From contig JANLHA010000280.1 in the NCBI GenBank assembly GCA_024653845.1, positions 1-14,133 of the forward strand: a stretch of 14,133 nucleotides of DNA. Reading direction: 5' to 3'. Positions 7,671 to 14,133 of this stretch are shown piece after piece. The DNA is from Candidatus Omnitrophota bacterium. Its GTDB lineage: Bacteria; Omnitrophota; Gorgyraeia; Zapsychrales; JANLHA01. Below the pieces are notes generated by a model. The model was not told the origin of the DNA. It ran no database searches and worked only from the letters and a program-made list of their open reading frames with translations. The position numbers and the translations under genes were made by a program. Each line of letters starts with the position of its first letter. Positions within the stretch are counted from its first letter, which is position 1.

Positions 7671-7918
7671 TTAATGTTCTCCAATAAAATTTTTTTAAGT
7701 TGATTTTCTTCCGGCAACCCAATAGCAATAATCTTCCCATTTAAAACTAAGGTGGGAGACATAATCACACCGATTTCTTGAGCCCTCTCTGATTCTGTAA
7801 GTATATTAACTTCCTTGAAGGAGATATCAGAGAAATCTTGTAATATTTTTGTAATAAGACTTTTCGCTTTATCTCTACAAAAACAAATGGGGTCTGAAAA
7901 AAATTCAAGTGTATGCAT
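7667..7918 (-). CDS. Small thioredoxin-fold protein with CxC motif
   Basis: This 83-residue protein fits the compact thioredoxin/glutaredoxin-like fold: an N-terminal strand (HTLEFFS), a cysteine motif at residues 12-14, a helix (KAKSLITKIL), a second strand (SFKEVNI), a cis-proline segment SPTLVLNGK (about 54-62) and a C-terminal helix. The usual CxxC is replaced by ICFC, giving C12-x-C14. It may reduce arsenicals or move thiol-bound As(III) to ArsM; both are inference. I chose the ATG at 7918, with GGAGAA 8 nt upstream; a longer reading would need a TTG at 7948 and adds residues unlike the fold. It is the first gene of the operon and overlaps the DUF547 start by 4 nt (ATGA). Confidence 0.8.
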   Translation of the reverse strand: MHTLEFFSDPICFCRDKAKSLITKILQDFSDISFKEVNILTESERAQEIGVIMSPTLVLNGKIIAIGLPEENQLKKILLENIK

Positions 7919-7952
7919 AATAACAATTCTCCATTGCCGACTAGGCAAGTAG

Positions 7953-7958
7953 AGAATA
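7953..7958 (-). promoter_or_regulatory. Predicted -10 element of the arsenosugar operon
   Basis: TATTCT on the minus strand matches the sigma-70 -10 consensus at 4 of 6 positions and implies a start at about 7946, giving a 28-nt leader before the ATG at 7918. The corresponding -35 position reads CAGTTT, a poor match, which fits a promoter that needs an activator. I weighted this box partly because of its spacing to the palindrome at 7980-7995. Confidence 0.4.
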
Positions 7959-7979
7959 GCACAATGCTTAATTTAAAAC

Positions 7980-7995
7980 TGTCAGCGGGATGACA
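7980..7995. promoter_or_regulatory. Candidate Crp/Fnr-family operator TGTCA-N6-TGACA
   Basis: The minus strand reads TGTCATCCCGCTGACA, two perfect 5-bp arms separated by 6 bp. This is the 5-6-5 layout of CRP-type sites (TGTGA-N6-TCACA) and is close to the CooA-type TGTCA-N6-CGACA. Its centre is 41.5 bp from the predicted start of the arsenosugar operon, the class II activator position. A direct repeat of tcagcgg occurs at 7982-7988 and again at 8012-8018, 30 bp apart. The 141-nt gap (7919-8059) holds no other gene that I can see, and no clear terminator for the upstream regulator gene. Confidence 0.5.
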
Positions 7996-8059
7996 AAATA
8001 CGAAAAAATCTTCAGCGGACTTATTGTTACTTAGTGGGGGTGAAATTAGGCGGGAGGCG

Positions 8060-8761
8060 CTACTTGGTCAATTCTTCAAACGGCTTAGTGCCCTTTAAGA
8101 AAAAATACTTTCCTGCAGTTTGAATCATATCTTTATTTTTGAAATCGTTTAAAACATCTGTAACAGTTGCGCGTGCTGAACCGATAAGGTTGGCAATATC
8201 TTCATGAGTAAGAGGAATATCAATTTTAATTGTATCCCCTTCATTTCGCCCGAATTCTTTCTTGAGCTCCAAAAACAGAAAAGCTAATCGCTGAGGAATA
8301 TTTCGAAAAATCAAATTCTCCATGCGGTTTTCAATGATTCTTCGTCGAAAGCCGATGAGCTTGCTTAAACTGATCCCCAAATCCGGCTTCATCTGCAACA
8401 AGCCCATGAGATCATTTCGTCTCAAAATGCAAATCATCACATCACTGTGGGCTTCGGCTTGTGTCCCGGCTTCCCCAGCGCCCAAGACTTCCAGTTCTCC
8501 AAAAATTTCTCCGGGTTTTAGTAAGGCGAGTGTCAATTCGCGCCCATCGGAAGTCAACTTCGAAATTTTCACAACGCCCTTTTTCAACAAATAAACAAAT
8601 TCACCCGGCTGGTTTGATAAGTAGATCAGTTCTTTCTTACGAAAATTCTTCTCAATGACCTTTTGAGCCAGATTCATCATGTCATCTTGATTCATGGCTT
8701 TAAAAAGGTTAATACGCTTGAGATACCAAAGTTTATCCGAATTGGTCGCCTGTGTATTCAT
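8060..8761 (-). CDS. Crp/Fnr-family transcriptional regulator
   Basis: This 233-residue regulator has an N-terminal cyclic-nucleotide-binding-like beta roll (about 15-125, with FGELEVLG at 87-94), a dimer helix (about 130-155) and a C-terminal winged helix (HTH about 183-208). The arginine-serine pair that binds cAMP in E. coli CRP is replaced by threonine-glutamine near residues 100-101, so cAMP is unlikely to be the ligand. There is no N-terminal Cys cluster, so it is not an FNR-type Fe-S sensor. In the recognition helix (SARATVTDVL) Arg197 aligns with CRP Arg180, but Ala198 and Asp202 replace Glu181 and Arg185. It lies 69 nt after the methyltransferase gene; that gap holds TATGAT, a possible -10 box, but no clear -35. 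The ATG at 8761 lacks a strong ribosome binding site. Confidence 0.9.
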   Translation of the reverse strand: MNTQATNSDKLWYLKRINLFKAMNQDDMMNLAQKVIEKNFRKKELIYLSNQPGEFVYLLKKGVVKISKLTSDGRELTLALLKPGEIFGELEVLGAGEAGTQAEAHSDVMICILRRNDLMGLLQMKPDLGISLSKLIGFRRRIIENRMENLIFRNIPQRLAFLFLELKKEFGRNEGDTIKIDIPLTHEDIANLIGSARATVTDVLNDFKNKDMIQTAGKYFFLKGTKPFEELTK

Positions 8762-8830
8762 AGATTTTTATCTTATCATAACAACTTGGAAATTCTAGTT
8801 TTATGATTGCTAGGCTATTTTTGCCATTCA

Positions 8831-9409
8831 TCATTTTCCGGTTCCTTTCTTAATCAAAACAATTCCGTAATGATACGGTTTTAAATCATATTGGACAGGC
8901 TCACTAAACCCGACGCTTTGCGCCCACTTCAAACAATCTTCCGGCTTAGGACGAATATCCATTGACGGCCCGCGGGGCGTTGTTGGATCGTAATTCCAAT
9001 GAATGATCCCGAGCCTACCGCCTATTTTCAGAATTCGATGAGCCTCACGAAGCAAGGCGGCCGGATTCTCAAGATGGAGAATATTAAAAAGCATCACATA
9101 ATCCACACTTTCATCTTGTAATCCGGAGCCTTTGGCCATGAAATCACGCTGTATGGCCGCTACATTGCTCAATCCTTGATTTTTGGCTTCCTCATTTATT
9201 AACTGAATCATGTCCGAATCGATGTCTAAAGCGTAGACCTTCCCTTTGATAATCTTAGCGGCTGGAATAGTAAACGTGCCGTACCCACATCCGAACTCTA
9301 CCACATCAGTAGTCCGGCTATTTATACCGAGCGTTTTGATAATCTTGGGCAGGTTAAAAAACTTTTCCCACATCTCGCGCTCAGGCATTCCGCTTTCTCT
9401 GATTTTCAT
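8831..9409 (-). CDS. Class I SAM-dependent methyltransferase
   Basis: This 192-residue cytoplasmic protein has a Rossmann-like methyltransferase core: motif I VEFGCGYGTF (37-46), acidic ALDID (60-64), a DESVDYVMLFNILH segment (about 98-111) and KIGGRLGIIHW (about 129-139). It resembles UbiE/Methyltransf_11 proteins. The arsenic-binding cysteines of ArsM are absent, so it is not a second arsenite methyltransferase; the substrate is unknown. The ATG at 9409 has AAAGG 7 nt upstream and lies 11 nt after the DUF202 stop, so the two genes are probably cotranscribed. An alternative role on a quinone, lipid or small-molecule substrate is equally possible. Confidence 0.85.
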   Translation of the reverse strand: MKIRESGMPEREMWEKFFNLPKIIKTLGINSRTTDVVEFGCGYGTFTIPAAKIIKGKVYALDIDSDMIQLINEEAKNQGLSNVAAIQRDFMAKGSGLQDESVDYVMLFNILHLENPAALLREAHRILKIGGRLGIIHWNYDPTTPRGPSMDIRPKPEDCLKWAQSVGFSEPVQYDLKPYHYGIVLIKKGTGK

Positions 9410-9420
9410 GCAAAAACCTT

Positions 9421-9651
9421 TTATTCTTTACTAATCGATTTGGACACTTTACGAAAATGAAATATTCCCCACACTAAAACCATCATGCCGCAAACCATAA
9501 AAAGCCAACCCAAAGAAACAATCAGTAAGGCGTCAGGAAAGAACTTAATAGCAGCCATACCGAAAATCAACAAAGCCAGTGCTGTACGAACATACGCCAA
9601 GAAGGTTCTTTCATTGGCCAAAATTGTCCGCAATCTATCTAAATCGCTCAT
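9421..9651 (-). CDS. DUF202 small membrane protein
   Basis: This 76-residue protein matches DUF202 (YidH-like): a short N-terminal polar segment, the signature LANERTFLAYVRTALALLIFG (about residues 9-29), and a second hydrophobic helix near 44-63 before a basic tail (HFRKVSKS). It is an inner-membrane protein of unknown function. I chose the ATG at 9651 because the family starts just before the LANERT motif; a TTG at 9696 would add 15 residues and would overlap the predicted promoter. No good ribosome binding site precedes it. It is the first gene of the DUF202-methyltransferase-regulator group. Confidence 0.82.
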   Translation of the reverse strand: MSDLDRLRTILANERTFLAYVRTALALLIFGMAAIKFFPDALLIVSLGWLFMVCGMMVLVWGIFHFRKVSKSISKE

Positions 9652-9687
9652 GTATGAGTTAGCTCTGATTTGACGAACACCTAAAAA

Positions 9688-9724
9688 CGTAGACAATATA
9701 GGTCAAGGAGGTGTCCAATGTCAC
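9688..9724 (-). promoter_or_regulatory. Predicted promoter of the DUF202-methyltransferase-regulator group
   Basis: On the minus strand GTGACA (9724-9719, 5 of 6 to the -35 consensus) is followed after 18 nt by TATATT (9700-9695, 5 of 6 to the -10 consensus), giving a start near 9688, about 36 nt before the DUF202 ATG. It sits in the 126-nt gap after the glucan-synthase-like gene. Confidence 0.45.
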
Positions 9725-9777
9725 TAGGGTCGCTAGCTGAAGAAGGCTAGAACCTGTTTAAAGGTGTGTGCCAACGA

Positions 9778-12700
9778 TCATCCGATCTTCACTTCCACTG
9801 AATGCTCTACTCGATCATCAATAAGCCGTACTTCCATTTCCTTCTGCGCGACACCATCCACCTGAATGGACGTTATGCGATCTGATGGGCCTGAGCACAC
9901 AAAAGTAATATGATAGAAGGTCTCCCGGTGCCGGTAATGCAGCTTCCAGGAGGACCAACCCGCGGGAAGGCACGGCTCGAAATAAATCCTGTCCACTTTC
10001 AAGCGGATCCCCAGCAAATGCTTCACAATAAGCTGATACATCCAGGACGCGGATCCGGTGTACCATGTCCAACCCCCTCGTCCGGCAAGGCCAGGAGAGG
10101 CATAAATATCTCCGGCCATCACAAACGGCTCCACTTTATAAATAGCGCACTTTTCAGGAGTATCCGAATGACTCACCGGGTTGATCATCCCAAGAAGTTC
10201 CCAAGCCCGACTTTTATCCTTTAACATCGCAAACGCGATCGCCGCCCAAACCGCGGCGTGCGTATACTGTCCGCCGTTTTCCCTCACACCGGGAACATAA
10301 CCTTGGATATATCCCGGACTGGGAATGGATTTATCAAAAGGCGGAGCAAATAATTTCACGATCGCGTGTTTCCTGTCAACAAGTTGCCGGTCGACCTGCT
10401 CCATAGCTGTCTGGGCCCTTTCCTTCTCGGCCGCGCCTGAAAGAACCGCCCAGGATTGCGGGATCGAATCAATCCGGCATTCGCTGTTCAAAGAAGAACC
10501 CAAAGGATCGCCTTTGTCAAAATAGGCCCGGCGATACCACTGACCATCCCAGGCATGTCCTTCAATATTCCCGGCAAGCTTTCCGCGCTCCTCAATACAG
10601 AATTTCAAAAAGACCTGATCACCCTGCCGGGCGGCCAAAGCCGCCATGGATTTAAGGACATCATAAAGAAAAAAAGCAAGCCAGACGCTTTCGCCTTTTC
10701 CTTCGCGCCCAACCAGATTCATCCCGTCGTTCCAGTCCCCGCTTCCCATAAGAGGAAGGCCGTGAATTCCCAGCTTTAACGCCCTTTTAACGCTTAAAAC
10801 ACAATGTTCGTAAAGTGTTCCGGAGCGGAGAGAAACCCTCGGTGTATCATAATAAGATTCTTCTTCGGGTCTAACCGGAGGCCCTTCCAGAAAGCTGATG
10901 AGTTCATTGAGCACCCCCGTATCGCCAACATCTTCGACATACAAACAGGTCACAAACGGAAGCCATAAATAATCATCCGAGCAGTGGCTCCGAACACCGC
11001 GGCCGGAATGAGGGTGCCACCAGTGCTGGACATCTCCCTCCACGAACTGGCGCGCGGCAAAAGCCAGCAGTTGTTCCCGGATCATTTCCGGTTTCGAATG
11101 GATGAGCGCCATAACATCCTGGAGCTGATCCCGAAAACCCAACGCCCCGCCGGACTGATAATAACCGCTTCGGCCCCAAAGACGACAGCTGATGATCTGA
11201 TACTGCAGCCATCCGTTCACAAGAAAATTGATCGACGAATCGGGCGTTTCCACATAAACAGCGCCCAAAGTCCGCTTCCAGTATTCCCACACATTTTCAA
11301 GCTCCTGATGCGCCGCGTCGATGCCGTTAAAACGCTGAACGAGCTTCCGTGCGTCATTTGCTGTTTCCCCGGAACCAAAAATGAAGAGGATCTCTTTCTC
11401 CTGACCGTCTTCAAGATCCAGCCTGACTTGCGTGGAAACACATGGGTCAGCCCCCGCGCCTACTTTTCCAGAAAGTCTGTCCCGGCGCATTGCCGAAGGC
11501 GATGCCATCGTCCCGTTCCTCCCGATAAACTCGATCCGGTCCCCACTGACAAAACGCGTCGGCTCACTGACATCCAGAAAAACAGTTCGGCCCGGAAATT
11601 CCTTATTGTAAGGATTCCTGGCAAAAAGAGCTCCGCTTTTGGGATCAATCTCGGTCACAATATGCGTATGATATTTATCCCGAACCGTCCCCATCACGAG
11701 TTCACAATATGCCGTCGCGGAAAGCTTCCTTCGCCGTCCGGAAACATTTCTAATCTTCAAGATCGAGAACTTAATGCTATCCTCAAGGGGAACAAAGACC
11801 GTCATCTCCGAAACAATCCCATTTTCGACATGTTCAAAAATGCTATAGCCGAATCCGTGACGCACGGCGTAACTGGTTTTCCCCATCGCGGGAAGCGGGG
11901 TCGGAGACCAGAATTGTCCACTCTCCTCATCACGAAGGTAGAACGCCTCCCCGGAAGCATCCGAAACAGGATCGTTCCCCCAAGGCGTCAAACGGAATTC
12001 ATGCGCGTTCTCACTCCAAGTGTAGGCGCTTCCACTTTCCGAAATGACCGAGCCAAAACGCCGGTTTGCCAGCACATTGACCCACGGAGCAGGCGTAGCC
12101 AGCGAACGTGACGTCGTGATGATATATTCCCGTCCATCCGTGGTAAAACCCCCTATGCCATTAAAATGAATCAGGTCAGTCCGGGTTACGGGATCCTTTT
12201 CAACTTGCTCGGGGATCTCTTCCCGAACGGGAACGAATGGCAGAACATTCACCGAGGGTTGCGTCATGCCTTTTATCTGCTCGGAGAGTGTACCCCCACG
12301 ATCCGAAATAATGATTCGCGCCACTGTTTGCATAAGAATCCGATCCTCATCGGACATTTGATCCGCGCGCCTTAAAAAAATACCCCCTTGCTGATTCTCC
12401 CATTTTTCCGCGTTCGCGGCGATCAGACCGCTGATCCTCTCCCCAAGGCTGTCACGATAAACGGAGGTGTCTTCATTCCAAATCACCAGGTCGACCCGAA
12501 GCCCTTTCATGCGCCAATACGCATGAGCTTGTATCATTTGCACAATAAGATCGATATTACCCTGATTTTCGATACGGACAAGAATGATCGGAAGATCTCC
12601 GGAAATACTGTATCCCCAAAGGTCCGGCTGACCCCTGTTATTCTGCCGCAAGATACTCGCGTTCGCTCTCCATGCAGAGTTTGCATACACAATAGCGCTC

Positions 12701-14133
12701 GCAAGACGGCCGTAAAGCTGGGCCGCGTCTTCCGTAACATTGATCTGCTGTAACGCAACCTGCCCGTTGGTCCAGGCCAGATTAAAGATGCGATCGGCCA
12801 GATTCCGATCTCTATATTTTTCCATAAGAGGCTGCGCGTCTTCCCGGCTCTCGCATATTGCCGTCAGAAAATCGATCACAACAGACTCCTCAGGAGCCAG
12901 TTCGATCTGATTCCGTATCGAAACGATCGGATCAAGGACAGATCCCTCACTGTCCGAGAGCCTGCCTCTTTCTTCCATGGCCACGGGGTTGGCCACCGTG
13001 CGCCTTCGCCCGAGGAACCTGCCGCGATCCGTTTCATAGGAAGCCCCTGCGACCGCTCCCCCGTGAACCGCCATAAGATGTAACACCCATGGGAACTTTT
13101 CCGAATCACAACGAGGCCGGCGATGACAAAGGATCGCCTGATGAGACCTGATGATCTCGGTCTGAACAAACAGATTGCTGAACGACCGGTGGTCCTGATC
13201 TCTTGCGGGATCATTGAGGACGACTTCCGCGTAACTCGTCACTTCGATCACGCGCTTATAACGCGACTGATTAGTGATCGTCACCCGGCGCAATTCGCTG
13301 TCGTCTTCCGGAGAGACCACGATCTTGGTATGCGTCGTGATCTGATGATCGCGCCGCTTGAATTCAACCCAGGCCTGGGAAAACAGCGCTTCATAATCTT
13401 TGCCCTTCTTTTGGGTCGGCTGATACGCCGCGGACCAATACTCGCCGGACATGACATCCCGAAGATAAATAAATGTTCCGTCATGGTCCAAGGCGGAATC
13501 CTCGCTCCATCGTGTCACGGCAAATTTCTGCCAACGGCTATAACCTCCGCCGGCGTTGGTAACCATCATATGATAGCGTCCATTGGACAAGGAATGAATT
13601 TCCGGCATAGGCGTTTGGGGAGTCTTAAATACCCTCAAAAGAGTTTCCCTGTTTTCGGTATTCCGTAACATTCCGGTTACTTCAAAATCGTAGAAAAATG
13701 ATTCGCTGGCAGGCGCCCGTTCCTGGAGAAGAAGTTCTGTTGACTTGAACATCGGCTCCAAAAGAAAACGCCTTTGCATGGGACGATCCAATAACGTGTA
13801 GGCAAGGGACAACAAGCTCATACCTTGATGATGCGCCATGTAAGATTTAATGATTGCCGGGACTTTGTCCGGAGCAAGGCGCGCAGGCGTATAATCAACC
13901 GCTTCGTAAAGGCCATAGGCTCCCTGCAATCCCTCCGCGGATAACCGCTCAAGATTTTCACAGGCTTTTTCGGGTTCCACCATCAAAGCCAACATCGAGG
14001 CATACGGGGCCACAACAAGGTCCTCGGCAAGCCCCCTCTTAAAACCTATGTCCGGGATCCCAAAAGAACGATACTGATAGATCCTATTCGCGTCGATCTT
14101 GTTGTAACCGGATTCCGAGATCCCCCAGGGAAT
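9778..14133 (-). CDS. ndvB: NdvB-like cyclic beta-glucan synthase / GH94 protein, C-terminal part
   Basis: The reading frame is open from the stop at 9778 to the right edge, giving 1451 residues; the start lies outside. The GTG at 14013 is not the start, because the 40 codons before it carry a conserved stretch (PWGISESGYN, then FGIPDIGFKRGLAEDLVVAP) of the glycoamylase-like domain of cyclic glucan synthases. In window residue numbers, that domain ends near 150 (HHQGMS near 100). Two beta-sandwich modules follow, near 185-440 and 690-930, then a GH94 barrel near 940-1380. GSGDWNDGMN (1130-1139) contains the general-acid Asp of GH94 phosphorylases, and RENGGQYTH (1284-1292) is a conserved GH94 motif. 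In characterised homologues a membrane glycosyltransferase domain precedes these and the product is cyclic beta-1,2-glucan; that part is not visible. Its GC content is higher than that of the genes to the left. Confidence 0.9.
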   Translation of the reverse strand: MPWGISESGYNKIDANRIYQYRSFGIPDIGFKRGLAEDLVVAPYASMLALMVEPEKACENLERLSAEGLQGAYGLYEAVDYTPARLAPDKVPAIIKSYMAHHQGMSLLSLAYTLLDRPMQRRFLLEPMFKSTELLLQERAPASESFFYDFEVTGMLRNTENRETLLRVFKTPQTPMPEIHSLSNGRYHMMVTNAGGGYSRWQKFAVTRWSEDSALDHDGTFIYLRDVMSGEYWSAAYQPTQKKGKDYEALFSQAWVEFKRRDHQITTHTKIVVSPEDDSELRRVTITNQSRYKRVIEVTSYAEVVLNDPARDQDHRSFSNLFVQTEIIRSHQAILCHRRPRCDSEKFPWVLHLMAVHGGAVAGASYETDRGRFLGRRRTVANPVAMEERGRLSDSEGSVLDPIVSIRNQIELAPEESVVIDFLTAICESREDAQPLMEKYRDRNLADRIFNLAWTNGQVALQQINVTEDAAQLYGRLASAIVYANSAWRANASILRQNNRGQPDLWGYSISGDLPIILVRIENQGNIDLIVQMIQAHAYWRMKGLRVDLVIWNEDTSVYRDSLGERISGLIAANAEKWENQQGGIFLRRADQMSDEDRILMQTVARIIISDRGGTLSEQIKGMTQPSVNVLPFVPVREEIPEQVEKDPVTRTDLIHFNGIGGFTTDGREYIITTSRSLATPAPWVNVLANRRFGSVISESGSAYTWSENAHEFRLTPWGNDPVSDASGEAFYLRDEESGQFWSPTPLPAMGKTSYAVRHGFGYSIFEHVENGIVSEMTVFVPLEDSIKFSILKIRNVSGRRRKLSATAYCELVMGTVRDKYHTHIVTEIDPKSGALFARNPYNKEFPGRTVFLDVSEPTRFVSGDRIEFIGRNGTMASPSAMRRDRLSGKVGAGADPCVSTQVRLDLEDGQEKEILFIFGSGETANDARKLVQRFNGIDAAHQELENVWEYWKRTLGAVYVETPDSSINFLVNGWLQYQIISCRLWGRSGYYQSGGALGFRDQLQDVMALIHSKPEMIREQLLAFAARQFVEGDVQHWWHPHSGRGVRSHCSDDYLWLPFVTCLYVEDVGDTGVLNELISFLEGPPVRPEEESYYDTPRVSLRSGTLYEHCVLSVKRALKLGIHGLPLMGSGDWNDGMNLVGREGKGESVWLAFFLYDVLKSMAALAARQGDQVFLKFCIEERGKLAGNIEGHAWDGQWYRRAYFDKGDPLGSSLNSECRIDSIPQSWAVLSGAAEKERAQTAMEQVDRQLVDRKHAIVKLFAPPFDKSIPSPGYIQGYVPGVRENGGQYTHAAVWAAIAFAMLKDKSRAWELLGMINPVSHSDTPEKCAIYKVEPFVMAGDIYASPGLAGRGGWTWYTGSASWMYQLIVKHLLGIRLKVDRIYFEPCLPAGWSSWKLHYRHRETFYHITFVCSGPSDRITSIQVDGVAQKEMEVRLIDDRVEHSVEVKIG

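Noticed and set aside
7919..7948. A longer thioredoxin-like protein starting at a TTG at 7948
   Set aside because: The extra residues do not fit the fold, and the ATG at 7918 has a GGAGAA site and suits the predicted transcript start.
8003..8059. A Rho-independent terminator after the Crp/Fnr gene, suggested by a run of six T on the minus strand
   Set aside because: No stable stem lies just before the T run.
8831..9409. A second ArsM
   Set aside because: It is short and lacks the three conserved arsenic-binding cysteines.
9652..9696. A TTG start for the DUF202 protein at 9696
   Set aside because: It would lie within the predicted -10 box and adds residues not usual in the family.
10984..12111. 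A 375-codon plus-strand open frame inside the GH94 gene
   Set aside because: It is antisense to a well-conserved domain, has no ribosome binding site that I could see, and its translation is rich in Arg and Pro with no recognisable motif.
1..14133. CRISPR arrays, tRNA or rRNA genes, intact insertion sequences
   Set aside because: No regularly spaced repeats, no cloverleaf or rRNA-like stretch and no transposase or integrase frame was found by reading.

Overview
All genes in this window lie on the minus strand, so transcription runs from high to low coordinates. The DNA looks bacterial and probably Gram-negative: there is a cyclic-glucan-synthase-type protein, Sec signal peptides, and short gaps or overlaps between genes. 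Base composition (AT-rich on the left, clearly more GC-rich from about 9.78 kb on) and gene content would fit an uncultivated lineage such as Omnitrophota. That placement is a low-confidence guess, because no marker gene is present.

Right part (9778-14133): the C-terminal 1451 residues of a very large NdvB-like protein that enters from beyond the right edge. It carries the end of a glycoamylase-like domain, two beta-sandwich modules and a complete GH94 phosphorylase domain.

Middle part (8060-9651): a small group encoding a DUF202 membrane protein, a class I SAM methyltransferase and a Crp/Fnr-family regulator. A plausible promoter for it lies at 9688-9724.

Left part (62-7918): a tightly packed operon that I read as an arsenosugar biosynthesis cluster. 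In order of transcription it encodes a small thioredoxin-like protein with an unusual CxC motif, an exported DUF547 protein, a fusion of a GT-C membrane glycosyltransferase with a TIGR04283-type glycosyltransferase, a TIGR04282-type glycosyltransferase, the arsenite methyltransferase ArsM, a PiT phosphate permease with a Cys-rich loop, and the radical SAM enzyme ArsS. After these come a His/Met-rich exported CPYC protein, a hairpin, a Met-rich four-helix membrane protein, and the first codons of an FAD-dependent oxidoreductase cut by the left edge.

Proposed working: ArsM methylates As(III) to dimethylarsenic, ArsS adds a 5'-deoxyadenosyl group, and the glycosyltransferases and DUF547 protein tailor the product. 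The ArsM and ArsS roles follow known families; the tailoring steps are inference. No arsR, arsC or arsenite efflux gene is visible. Instead, a 16-bp perfect-arm palindrome (TGTCA-N6-TGACA) lies just upstream of the operon and directly downstream of the Crp/Fnr gene. Its centre falls at -41.5 relative to a reasonable -10 box. This suggests activation by the adjacent regulator and is the most testable new observation here.
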